A stretch of DNA of 64,000 nt, from the NCBI RefSeq assembly GCF_002078875.1, contig NC_034409.1, positions 15,787,111-15,851,110 on the forward strand, read 5' to 3'. Under the pieces are notes generated by a model. The model searched no databases. It had not been told where the DNA came from and saw nothing but the letters and a program-made list of their open reading frames with translations. The translations under genes and the position numbers were made by a program. The DNA is from Numida meleagris. Taxonomy: Eukaryota > Chordata > Aves > Galliformes > Numididae. Below are positions 24,801 to 36,800 of this stretch, in pieces. Each line of letters opens with the position of its first letter. Positions within the stretch are counted from its first letter, which is position 1.

Positions 24801-27800
24801 AATAACATGCTTACAGATTCTACTCAATAACTAGATTAAAGTCTTAAAATAATTTGACTCGTATTTTACCTTCAGCATGTTCTCAAGGACTTGAAATTAA
24901 TTTTATGTGACTTGTTTATCTTTTGGCAATACTTCTTTGATGTTTTATTCCCCTGAGTGCAAGAGGGAGGCATGATAAAGAAACTGGACAAAAATGTATA
25001 GTGAGCTGGTACCAGCTTCCACTGATAACCTGGAAGAGGTATCATGTTCATCTATCGAGCAAAAACTGTTCGTAATTTATTTGAATTCTAACTCATCTGT
25101 GCAGTACTCAAGTTACCTCATACTTCTTACATCCCTGGAGGTGTATTGCTTAAGCTACTGTTATCAGATTGTTCTTTGAACCAAATGGGACTTTTGTGAT
25201 TTCCTAATGTAATCTGGTGCGTAAGAGAATATAGGCCTTCCCAGAACTCATTTCTGGTTTGAACTAGGACATATATCTTGCTATGAAAACATTGTGTGGT
25301 TGCCAGACACTTCCACTGCTGGTGAATCCATTTGCAGCCTTTAGTGTGTGGTTACAGGAGCTAAAAAAAAAATTTGTAGGGCACACATTTTTGCAAATAT
25401 TTTTTACTTTCAGACTTACGCTGTAGTCTGAAAACCTTCTTAACAACCACTTTAGCACTTGTTGAATCCTTTCGTTTTGCACACTGATCACAAACCTCGA
25501 GGTTTGAAGGTAAGGAATGTCATTGTTTGAGAAGATGTTTGGAAGTTCAGGCCAACAGGGCTGGTTCCGGTGGGTCGGACAGTCTCACTCCAGCCTTTCT
25601 GCTGGGTCGAGAGCTCTTTCCTGAAGCACTGGCTTTGCTTTAGCTGCAGTCATTCTTGTCGCGATGAGTTGTTTGCAACTCTGTTCAGAAAAACAAAAGA
25701 AAGAATGGTAAACTGGTGGAGGAATAAGCACAGGAAAGCTCGTTCCTTACTCCCACTCCACCCTCTTCAAAATTTTGGGCTGAAATACGTAACTGTGTTT
25801 GCCAGTTGGAATGGAGTAGGAGTTGACTTTTTTTGACTATGGTTCCTGTATTTATTAATTCTCTTCCTTACTTCTTTGAGGTTAACGAGTTGGGGGAGGG
25901 GGTTGGTGTGTTTTTTTTTTTTTTGGTTCTAGAAACGCTGTATGATATATGTATTTTTTTTCTTCCCAGAAGTGAACTGACGATGAGCAGAAAAACATTA
26001 TTGAAATGTGCAGGTTGTTTGCTTTATTTGCCTTTGGAAGGAAGCCTGGTTTTTAGTGTTTATTTTTTTTTTTAATCTTACTGCTTCAGTGGATGTTTTT
26101 TAAGGCTATTAACTGTATTTGCATACTACTTTTTTTTTTTTTTTTTTTTCAAATTACGGGATTCCTTAAGGACTCTTAAAAACTGTTAGGTGTACTCCCC
26201 ACCGTACAGTATGTGTATATACAACTACAGGTTAGTTTATGGTTGTAAGTGCATGCTCAGTGAGTGGCAGACTGCTGATCTTTTCTAAACTACATTCAGT
26301 CATTAGTGGGCATGAGTAAAAAGTGCAGTTTGGCTCAGTAGTATTTTCAGTAAAACACATCTACTCATGACCATAACCTCTAAAAGCTGGAGAGGAAATC
26401 CAGAACAAATATTTACCCAACACACACACAGAATAATGTAGTTGTCTAAAGGGAGAATATCTTCATCTGTGGTGCCAGATGAATCCCTTCCTTCCTTCCT
26501 AAAGAGAAGAGAATCTAAAAATCCAGGGAGGTGAAGATGGAGAGGAATTGCTTAGCATGTTGCGTAGCTATAAGTGCAAATAAAATGTGACTGGAAATTT
26601 GAGGATTTTAAGCTTCAGACTGACAGGAGTCCTCCTGTCACTCACCAGGAGGAAAGGATCTTAGATAATGACATCTTAAGCAAGGGAGGGATCATCTGAC
26701 TCTTCCAGCCAAAAGGGCTAAAGTTGCTTTTCCTGTCCGTACCGGAATGTTCTTAATCTGTGTAATCTAATGGGTCCTTCTGAGCCTCATTATAGGAATG
26801 ATGACAACATGCATTTTGGGTACAACAAGACTGTGGCGCTGGAGTGGATGACTCAGTGATTTGTTCTTGCAAAACAATGTTTAAATGCCTGCTGAATGAA
26901 GCGTGCAAAGAGCTTCGTCTGCTGGAAACACCAAATAGATGTGGATGAAAAAAAAAACTGTTCCGGAGCTGTCGCTATTATAAATTTGTAAAGGCCCGTG
27001 CATTACTACAACCTTGTTGTAGTGCACTCCAATGCTATGTTGGTGCTAGCTGGGGGATCGGGTTTGAAGGAGAGGTACTGAACTGGGGCAGCCAGACTAT
27101 TGTATTATGGTTAGCAGGGTTTTTAAAAACATGGTTCATAGTATTTGTTCTTTTAGGTCACACTTAGTACAGATGAACAAACAATTGAACCGCGCTACAA
27201 CAGCTAACTTTCAGTGCTTCCATTTCACACTTTCTGTATCTCAGTGAGAAATAAAACCTCACTTGCTGCTCTTGCATTTGAAAGACAAAAGAATAGGCAA
27301 TATCCTTCTGGATTTGCATCTCACTGAGGGCTTCTCTTCCTGATAGTGTTTGTGCATGATTGTAGAGGGCAGTTCTGCAGCTGATATTAGCTTATGCCAG
27401 CCTTCTGTGCCACGGCCATGCTTTGTGGGCAGGCATACATCCTATGGCTCACATGAAGCATTAGCTAATTCTTATTCAGGGATGTTCAAGCCTGCTGCAA
27501 TGCTAATTTTAGCAACTCAAGGAACAGGAGATGATGGTAACAGCTGCTGAGAGTAAACAAACCAGGTGACTTAGAGAGAAGTCACCTGGTGACATGAACT
27601 GGTGAAATGAAGGAACTCTGCATGAGAATGAAAGGCTTTGGGAGGAAATAAGATCCTTTCCCACAGGATTTTGCATCCCATTCTGTTCAGCAGGCAGTTG
27701 CAGGAGTTCCTAGGTGCTTACAAAACTACTGTTCTCGGTTATGATTTTTATAACAATAGTAAAGAACTTGGGAGTAAGCATCTTTCATATTAAAAATTCT

Positions 27801-30800
27801 GCTGAACTTCTTTCCCTCTCCCATATGCATTTTTAAACTGTGTATGTGGCTAACTGTGGCTGCTTCTGTTTTGTTGCTAACTAACTCAGTGATTCTTTGT
27901 ATGAAGAGCAAATTAACAGAATGTGCTTAGGAAAGTAGAGCTTCAGATATGTGTGTGGTCTTCAGGCACATCTGGGATGTTAGAAAAGGGGTGATGTGTA
28001 TGGTGCAGATGGTTGTGACAAGACAGAAACCTGTTCGAAGGCCTGCTCTGTATAGAAACACTAATAGTGCCTAGCACAGCCACAGGAATTGTATGCAACA
28101 GACTGACTGTAAAGCTGAGTCGGAGTCCCATTACCAACTGTGTCACAGTACCCTTGGTGTAATTGTTCCTGATATGAAGGTTGAATACTTGCTGCAGCAG
28201 CAAAGCTGGAGAACATCAGAGGAACAGTTTCAGTGCAAGTTTTGCTTTCTTCCTGACTCAGCAGCCTGTAGTCACCTTTGGTTCAGAAATTTTGAAGTAG
28301 AACTAGGAGTTGATGCAGCAGCCCGTGTTCTTAAAGTGTGCTGATGCTGGTGAATGCTGAGGGCTTTGTACTGCCTCTGCACCTTCACCTGAGCCTTGTT
28401 TTTTCTCAGCTTAATATCCTGGACTCCCAGATGCTGACAGAGGTGTTTCTGGGAGATCAGCACACATCCAGTGCTTTATCTAGCTGGTGGAGGATGGGTC
28501 AGGCTCTTGCTCTCTCTCAGCTTGGCTTCAGGAGCCCAAGCTTGCCAAGACCAGGGAAGGAAAGGCTGCAATTACAGCCCAGCGCCGGCAGCAGGATGGA
28601 GTCCTGCGCTGGTCCTGTTCCAGGGCTGCCTTGTGCAACTTGCACTAGACATTGCCCAAAACATGTTGACTGTGGTTGTGAGAAGGTGCCAGAAGCCTGG
28701 GGGGGCCAACCCAGGAGGATCCCATGCTCCTCTGATGCCTTCTGTGGAGCCAATTAATCTCAGTGCAGCGCTGTGCTGACAAAGATAGATTGTTTCTGGT
28801 TCTGAAACTTGCTCCTTCGCTGCCTCTAACAGATGCTGCCTACACATTGTGTTATGTAGATACAGCACGCTCTTCCTCCTGCCTTTTTTTTTTTTTTTTT
28901 TTGAGTGGCTTGGCTTCATGAATTGTGGGGCTGGAAGTGGCTGAAACCTCGAGCAGGGCAGTGTGGACACTATAGTGCCCGTCCCTGTTGTGTAACCAGG
29001 CTGGAGACATTAGGAGCTCTATGTAGAACTTGCCCTTCCCTGCTTGGTTCAGTAACGCAAAAGTCTTGGAAGAGTCTGCAGCTATTCCCGAGCCAGGCGT
29101 TGAAATGTTTATAGCCTGTTTCATTTCTTCTGCCAAAAACATGGAGTGAAAACACTTCCTGCACTAACGACAACATTTTTCACAGCTCTTCATTTTTAGA
29201 TGGATCTGCAATTCTTCTGGCATTTTTATTCTCTGAAATTTCTGAAAATTCACAGAGCAGTAATTCTCATGACTTTTAAGCTGACAAAAGTGTATCTAAC
29301 AATAGAGAACTTCACGGTGGGTGTTTCGAGAGTAGAATCTATCTCAGTGAGCTGCTGATTTTTAAGATAATTGGCATGTTTTCAGGAAGCTTTTTAAAGT
29401 TAAAACCCATCACAAAAGTGAAATGCTCCTGTCTTTTCTGTGTCTATTATAACATAATAAAGCTTAATTGAAAAAGCTGTATGTAAATGTAAGGTAACTA
29501 ATTAAATGTTAGCAGAATTATTCTGTTCAAACTGTAGCAATGACATCTCAGTTCTTTCTAACGTCTAAGTGGGATGCAACAGGAGTGATGAGAGAGGAGA
29601 TCACACTGGTTTGCTTAGAAGATCTTGCCACATAAGATGCACTTTTAGAATTAGGCTTCCGCATCACGTTAAGACAGAAGAACACTTCACACATAACACA
29701 AAACTCTGCTACTGAGATGAAGAATACCTCACTACTGAGCAGCAGGATGAAAGTTCAGGCTCAGCCTCCCTGCTGCTGCTTCTGGGTCAGCTCTGCCTTC
29801 TATCAGCGCAGAGGAAGTCCATGCCTCTCTATCTCAGTTCCTGTAGGTGTATGCTAACAGACTCAGAAATTGGTTCCCCAAAGCTACGCTTACTGAAGGT
29901 GCTGGAGCAGGAGCTCTGCCTTTTTTTTTTTTTTTTTTTTTTAAAAACAGAACCCCAAAACAGTAAATGGAGGTACAACAACGATGAGGAAGGGAGAAGG
30001 GCAAAAAAAGAGGAAAAGGAGAACTGCCAAATTTGAGATAGATTGGCATAAAGCGAGTTGGCATAGTTGTTTCTGAAAGTGACCGGTCACTTCAGTTTGA
30101 TGTGTGCAGGTAAACCAGCTTGAGCTGGAGAAAGTGAATAAAACACATGCATATTTTCTCCATAATCTTTCTTTTTAAATATTTAACTGTTTCATTTCTC
30201 CACTCCTAACAAAATGCCCATATAGAATGCAGGAGGAAGGAGGAAAAGATGCGCACTGGATAAACATAGTTCATTTTTAATGTATCCTGTCTGCTTTTCT
30301 GGCTTCATATGACAGCTGTATTCCCATTAGAAAATCTTTTCCCCCTTCTTTCTGCATGAAAGACTCTTTCAAGCAAACAGGAGGCCTGATTGCAAAGGAA
30401 AACCATTGAATTAACAAAGGAAGACATTTGCAAATGGAATAAAATGAATAGCTCTTCCTTCCATCTTCCATCTTTGCTGACTTTTTTTCTCCTATCTTAT
30501 CTCATTAGCATTCAGATGTCTTACTTCTTGTCCTCATGCATAGTGTGATTGGAATAAGAAAAAATAATCAAGTGTTTTTATCATTATTTTCTTCCACGTA
30601 TCACAAACAATGTAGTTGAGCAAAGATCAGCTGAAGATAAAATAGTGCAGGATAAGTTTGGTTGGACAACATGAATACAAGTTCTTGAGGCAAGAGGAAT
30701 GAGAGTTCTTGAAGAGTAGTTAAATGTGTGGAGAATGTGTTTTGATCCTTGTGCAGTAGTAAATCATGAAAGGTCTTGCATTTTTTTTTGTTTGATTGGT

Positions 30801-33800
30801 TTTTGAATTTGTTCATACAAGAGTTTCTTTGTTCATCTAGGACTCCTCACCACTGAATGTCTCATGATTTAAAAAAAAGCATGCTAAAAAGCAACCCAGC
30901 ATGACAAAATTTTACTATTGCTATATCAAATTTTACAAATTTCAAATGAAGATTACAAAAGCTACAAAGAGCACAATAACACTATTTGATGGAGCAAATT
31001 CTCAGCTACAGAGCTGAGATTTTTCAACGTCATCGCCACCATTAACTATGTACTTCACCTGATATGAACAAGAGCCTGCAGGCCGTGCTCGTAAGATTCT
31101 GCACCAGCTTGAAGGCTCATGAATTTAAGAGGTGACTTAAAGAAGAAAGGACAGCTAATAAAGTGAAGCTGCTGGAACAGTGTCTTAGTCAAGCCCTTTT
31201 CTTTTCCAAGTATCTCTCATGCAAAAAATTAGAATGTCTTATAATGTCTGATTATAAAAGCTAGTATATTGTTTGAAGTTCTATGGATAGATATGTGGTA
31301 AGGCTTTGGAGTCTCCATGACTCTCAAGTCACTGGTGGAAAGGACAGAAGCCTTTGGGAAGGAGAGGGGTGGATTCAGTGGAGAGCTGTTAAATAAGTAG
31401 TTCACACTGCACCTGTACCCAGTTATAGCTGTGGATTGTGGACTTGCCTCCACAATACAACATAAATTACAAAATCACCATAAAAAAGCAAAAAGAAAAC
31501 CACCAAAAACCAACCAAAAACAACGTAGGCTATTGAGTAGTTATTTTTTTGATGGGTCCTTTCTCGTCACGACTTGTTGCTCAGACAGCAGATGGTGTTT
31601 TTAGAACGTGCCTTTGCTTTATGACAAATGGTGGAGCACTTCCATGTCTTTCACTGTGCTATTTACTGCTGGAGTTCAGGATAAAGAATAAAAGCTCTTT
31701 AATGCCTATGACAATAAAAATGTATGTATTTTCAGATTTTTAACATTTTCTCTGCAGTGTTGTACAGCTGGCTTACTTGGGGACAAACTTAAAACACTGG
31801 CTTTCTGCAGGAACTGGGAGTCAGGCAAGGGCAGAAGCTGCATGTGTTGGAGATAGCTTCCTGCACTGGTGCTGAGATCCAGTTTGGTGGTGTATGGTTG
31901 AGATTTAGTGCATTCATTACCTGTTAGACAGTGTACTTGAACTCTAGTAATTGTTCAAAGGGTTAAAGGGAGATTTGCCATAATTAACATAGACGTAGAA
32001 GAGTTATTTCTGTCTTATTAAGCACTGGTGTTTCCCCGAGTAAATATGACAGGATACATCCGATGCTATTTGGCACTTCTGCTATTTTAACTTTGTCTCT
32101 TTCGATTTAACGCTGAGCTGGCTTGGTATCCATAAACACCAGTTTACAGTATGCTGTCTAGGCTCTGCCCTGGAAGCAGTTTTTTCCCTTTGTCTCACAG
32201 GGAGATTTTGCTGCATACCTGTAGGCCTCCAAAGGAAAGCTATTATGTAAAATAGCTACTGGGAGTCTCCCTAATCCACCTCCAATCCCCTTATTAAGGG
32301 AAACATCCGCTTTACTGCACATGCAGTATTGAATTAGAAAGGCAACTTACTGTGTAATGCCTTCCCAGCCTAATGGAGCATCTTCCTTTCCTGAATATTG
32401 CTCAGTTTTGTTTGGTCTCTCTGAACTAGATATTTGAGTATTTACGAGCTTTTTAGCAAAACATTTCTTACAATATACGTGCGTGTTCTGAGGGGGAAAC
32501 TGAATTTTTTCAGTTGGTCTAGGGGCTGATGGCATGCTAGGGAATGATCTCTGCATTGCAATGAAATGCTGGGTAGCTTGTCTTTGAATGATTAGGTGGT
32601 AGCAACTAAGTATCTGGAAATGTTAAATCTTTAAATTTAGATGACTGAGTCTTTAGAGTGCAGACTTCTAAAGCTCATTTTTTAAAGTATCATGGCATCC
32701 AGAAAGTTCACTTTACTTGGGGAGTCTTCAGAGCATTTTTGCGGGGTCGCACCTCCCTGTCTAGTTAAGCCATGCACTGAACCTCTTGTAATGTCATACG
32801 CAGCAGGAGATAGGGAGCTGTGACCAATGTGCCTGGGAGGGAAGTTAGGGAAGTGGATTAATCATGGACCTGAAGTATGACCTTTTTTGTGTGCCCTTTT
32901 GGGGCGGCGGGGGAGGGAGAGCGCTGGACTTGTGACTGTCTGAGGACAAACTCCAAGGAGCACACTTCTCTCATCATCATGGAGAATACACATCTGTAAA
33001 GCTCAGTAGGTAGACGTGGTGTTATCTTGTGGGCTCTCCTCCAGAGTTTGTGGCTTCTGGTCTTTGTGGCCAATTTGGTTGCTCTGCAGGAGGAGCCCTT
33101 GGGGCTCAAGAATTTCAGTTCAGTTTAACCAAACTAGATTATTTCAGGGGAGAGAGCAAGGAAGGACCGTTCGTTTTTTTTTCTTTTTTTTTTTCTTTTT
33201 TTTTTCTATTATTTTTTCTCTCTCCTCTGTGGTTTCTGTTGCTTAGCAAACTTAGGGTATTTAACTAACCAGAGACGGAGATTTTACATTGCCAGACCCA
33301 CACTGCTGCCAAAATAGCAACAAATGCTGCTTTAAAGAGTGGAACAGGCCAGAGCTGAGGTGAGCTTAAATTGCAAAGTTGCATACTTGAAAGTTATGGT
33401 GTGCTATGTAAAGTGAAGCTGATCAGATGCTGTGTTTTTTCCTTGTTTTATAGGAGTTCTGCTTTGTTCATTGTGCACGCTTTAACTCTGTCTCCTTTGC
33501 ATAAAGGAATTCTGTATCTGGCTCTTTTTGTCCTCCTAGTGTTCGAGTTTCTGGGTTTTGTTTTGTTGTTAATAGAATGAGGTACAGTACAAGCAGAACA
33601 ACAGGGATTACGAGAGCTGGAAGATCTGTGTAGACTTTAAAGAGCACTGAGGTTAATTTATACCACTTGTGGTTTTCTTACGTACACAGAATTCTTCTTC
33701 ACTTCCTCTTTTTTTTAGTTTTTATTTTTAAATACCTAACAAAGAATTTTTTTCTTTTAATGGTCTTGAGAAATTAACATTCTCTCTGGAACCTTTTGTG

Positions 33801-36800
33801 ATATTGCACAAGCTCCAGTGTATTTGAATTACAACAGCTGCTTCCGTTCATCTGAGGGCATGCTCTTGTTATGCAGCAAGGCAAGCTCTTGAAAGTGTAG
33901 GAAAGGCTAATTGCAAACACAGTTTTCTTGTTGGAATTAAAATTGCTTGTAGACAAATAATTAGACGCAGCGCTGGGTAAAGGTGTGCCCTTATGCCTGT
34001 ATCTTTATTTACAGGGGAAGCAATCCCTGCTGCAGCAGCGAAAGTTTTCCTTCCATATTGTGTCGTAGCATACTGTAGCCTTGAAAATAAATTTGGGTGT
34101 TTTTTTGCTAGAGGAGAAGTTGACTTCTCTGCTCCACGTCTTCTTCCTGGGGTCGTTAACAAAGCATCAGTGGTGAGATGACAGCACGCTCCTTCTGTTT
34201 GCTGGAATACAACCTGTAGCCTCCCAGTGGAACACGTCGCATTGTGCTGTTCTCTTAGTTCATCTTTTTCTCTCTCTCCTAATTCTGCTCTCTAAACCTC
34301 TTAGCATGGCAGGAATACAGATAATCTACCATTATCTAACTTGCACAGCAGATAAAACGATGGGAGATTCAGCAGGAGCCCCTTGTGCAGTGAAGGGAGA
34401 GGATTTATCAGATGTTCTGAATACTTGCAGTGGGACTTCCGACCTCCTCATGGCACATGCTGATTGAAGTGACAAGGTTCAGATATCAAAACTGTCAGAT
34501 TGACCACAAATTTACAAGACTATTTGAAAAGAAACGGAAGAGGTTGCTGTAGGGTAGAACATAATCTGTGACTCGTGTAAAACTGTGTAAAGCTTGAACC
34601 CCTCTGCCTATGGTGATAGAAGAATTAGCAAGTATTTCTGTTCTGGTTTGCTGTAAGCTTGAAATACACCTGCTGTTCTATTTCCTGCCAAGTCTGAGCT
34701 AAAAAACCCAACAGCCCAGAGAACAAAAAATAGAGTAATTTTGTCATTTTAAAAAAGGAAAGAACAAAAGAGATTCCCAGTCTTCTATTTGTCACATCTC
34801 TTGAGTGCCTATCTTGGCAAAGCGATCGGTGACAGCAAGTCTGTTGTAGCTCTAGACTAAAATAAGATCATGACAACGATACTGCCAGTGACAAAAAGCA
34901 AAGCTAATTAGCCGCAAAAAAGCCTTATGCATAGTTGATAGTTCATGAAAGAGAATATGTATATTTGTGTATATATAGGTGTGTACATACATACATACAT
35001 AAATTATTTCTTGGAATTTAGTAAGGCACACTGCAACCTTGGAAAAAAATAGAAATCTGAACTCAATTCCTCATTCCATAACCTGTTCTTAAAACTGTGA
35101 TGTACTCAGGTCTGTAATGTGTCCATCTGACGTGGATACTTGGGTAAAAATATTGGTGTGCCAGGAGTGGACAGATAGAGAATTATATAGCATTTGAGAA
35201 CTTCGTGAGTATGTGTATGTTTTTTCCTACCCATACGCATGGGAGAAAAAGGAGGAACAGATTTGTTGATTTATTTATTTTTAACATTTTATGAGCAACA
35301 AATAGCCTTTCCTGCTGATTATTTCTTTGGGGAATAACGGGTAAAGGGTATGTCAAGCTGTATTTAGCTAAAGGTAGCTTGTACCAAAGGCTTATTTTTG
35401 ATATATCTGTAAAAGAAAACTTTGAAGTCCTTTTTCTACTTGCTGTAGCAGTTTGAACATTTTGTACATGGTATACCTGTGCACTTCTTGTGAAGTTATT
35501 TCAAATCTTGATTACTTGATTTTTATGGTGAACATAACATTAACATTGTTAACATTATGGTGAACATAACACAACACATAAACATTGCTGGAGCATAAAT
35601 GGAAAAAAAAAACAACAAGAAAACAACAACAAAAAAACACATTATTTGCCATATTTAGAGTTTATTTTTCTGCAGGATAGCTAAATCTTTTTCTTCTATC
35701 CTACTTGACAGAGGAGGAACTCAGGAAGCTGAGAGAAGAAACGAATGCTGAAACATTAAGACAAGAGCTAGAAAAGGAACGACAGAGGAGGCTAGAACTA
35801 GAACAAAAAGTCAATGAAGTACTTAAAGCAAGGTAAGAGAAATGTCTTCACTGTATAGTTGAAAGCCACTTGAGGTCTCAGACTCTCCGAATGAGGAATT
35901 TTGGTGAAAATATCAATTTCCAGACTAGACTATCTTAGATGAGTAATTCACAGAGGGAGGAGCTGTGCTTTCCTGTAAAAGTACATCAGGAAGTTGAGAG
36001 AAGAAACAAAGGCTGAAACATTAAGACAAGGGCTTTAAAGAGGAATGGCAGAGAAAGGAAACTAGAACATAAAGTCAGTGAAGTACTTAAGGTAAGAGAA
36101 ATGTCTTTGCTGTATAGCTGAAAGCCACTTGAGGTCTCAAACTTGCTGAATGAGGAGTTTGGGTGAAAATATCCATTTCCAGCTTAGACTCTCTTAAAAT
36201 AAGTGAGTCGCTCATAGAGAAGATGTGCTTTCTTATAAAAGTACATCTTGTACAGAGAAGTAGTCCCATATTACATGTCCATGCATACTGTCATAGCAAC
36301 AGACATGTCTGGACAGTTGTCTGGTTGGAATGTTCTTCCTGTCGCCATCTCTGGGGTCTGACCTACCTGGAGCTATCAGTGTGCCCTGTGTGCTGCTGAA
36401 TGGCACAGCCTGTGCCATGCTGTTGGATATGTGTTGCCTCTTCAAACACTGTCATCTCCTGTCTGCCCAGTCCATGCTACTCCTCTTCTGGTGAGTGCAG
36501 GGACACCTCTGTACCACACTACAGTTCTTAATGTGTGGGAGCGGCTGAAATTTGAGCCTTCCTTGCCACTGCAGTGAGAAGTTTCCCTCCCCACAGTCCT
36601 AAATTTGTTCAGCTTTGAGGACATCGTTACTGATGCTGCTAAGCATCACATTTGATGTCTCTTCTTAGTCTGCCTTACTGCATGGAGATTAGAACCATAG
36701 CAGAAGCTTGGTGACCTTATTGGTCTAACCCACTTGCCTGCATTATCTTCGTCGGCATAGCTGCAGTTACTTGGCTGAGTAGTTGGAGCTGTGGTTCAAC

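Larger units (their letters stand above)
24241..35711 (+). other. GRAMD4 intron 2
   Basis: The largest intron seen in full, 11471 bases. I see no coding exon. It holds long T tracts (26130-26149, 28884-28902, 29921-29942, 33174-33212), a 16-bp palindrome, three hairpins between 26.6 and 27.6 kb, an ACAT microsatellite near 34982, and a spaced 17-bp direct repeat at 35523-35571. A GC-rich patch near 28.3-28.8 kb has overlapping open frames on both strands but no family motif. Confidence 0.88.

Noticed and set aside
28338..28779. Overlapping 139- and 102-codon plus-strand frames, with minus-strand frames opposite
   Set aside because: A GC-rich patch open in several frames on both strands, with composition-driven residues and no family signature.
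35987..36092. Second exon 3 copy as a functional mutually exclusive exon
   Set aside because: It has an in-frame TAA, deletions and a weak acceptor, so it cannot replace exon 3 in a full-length product.
36683..36745. Possible degraded CR1 tail (gattagaaccatagcagaag..)
   Set aside because: Weak resemblance to the reversed CR1 end without the conserved internal blocks. Unsupported without alignment.
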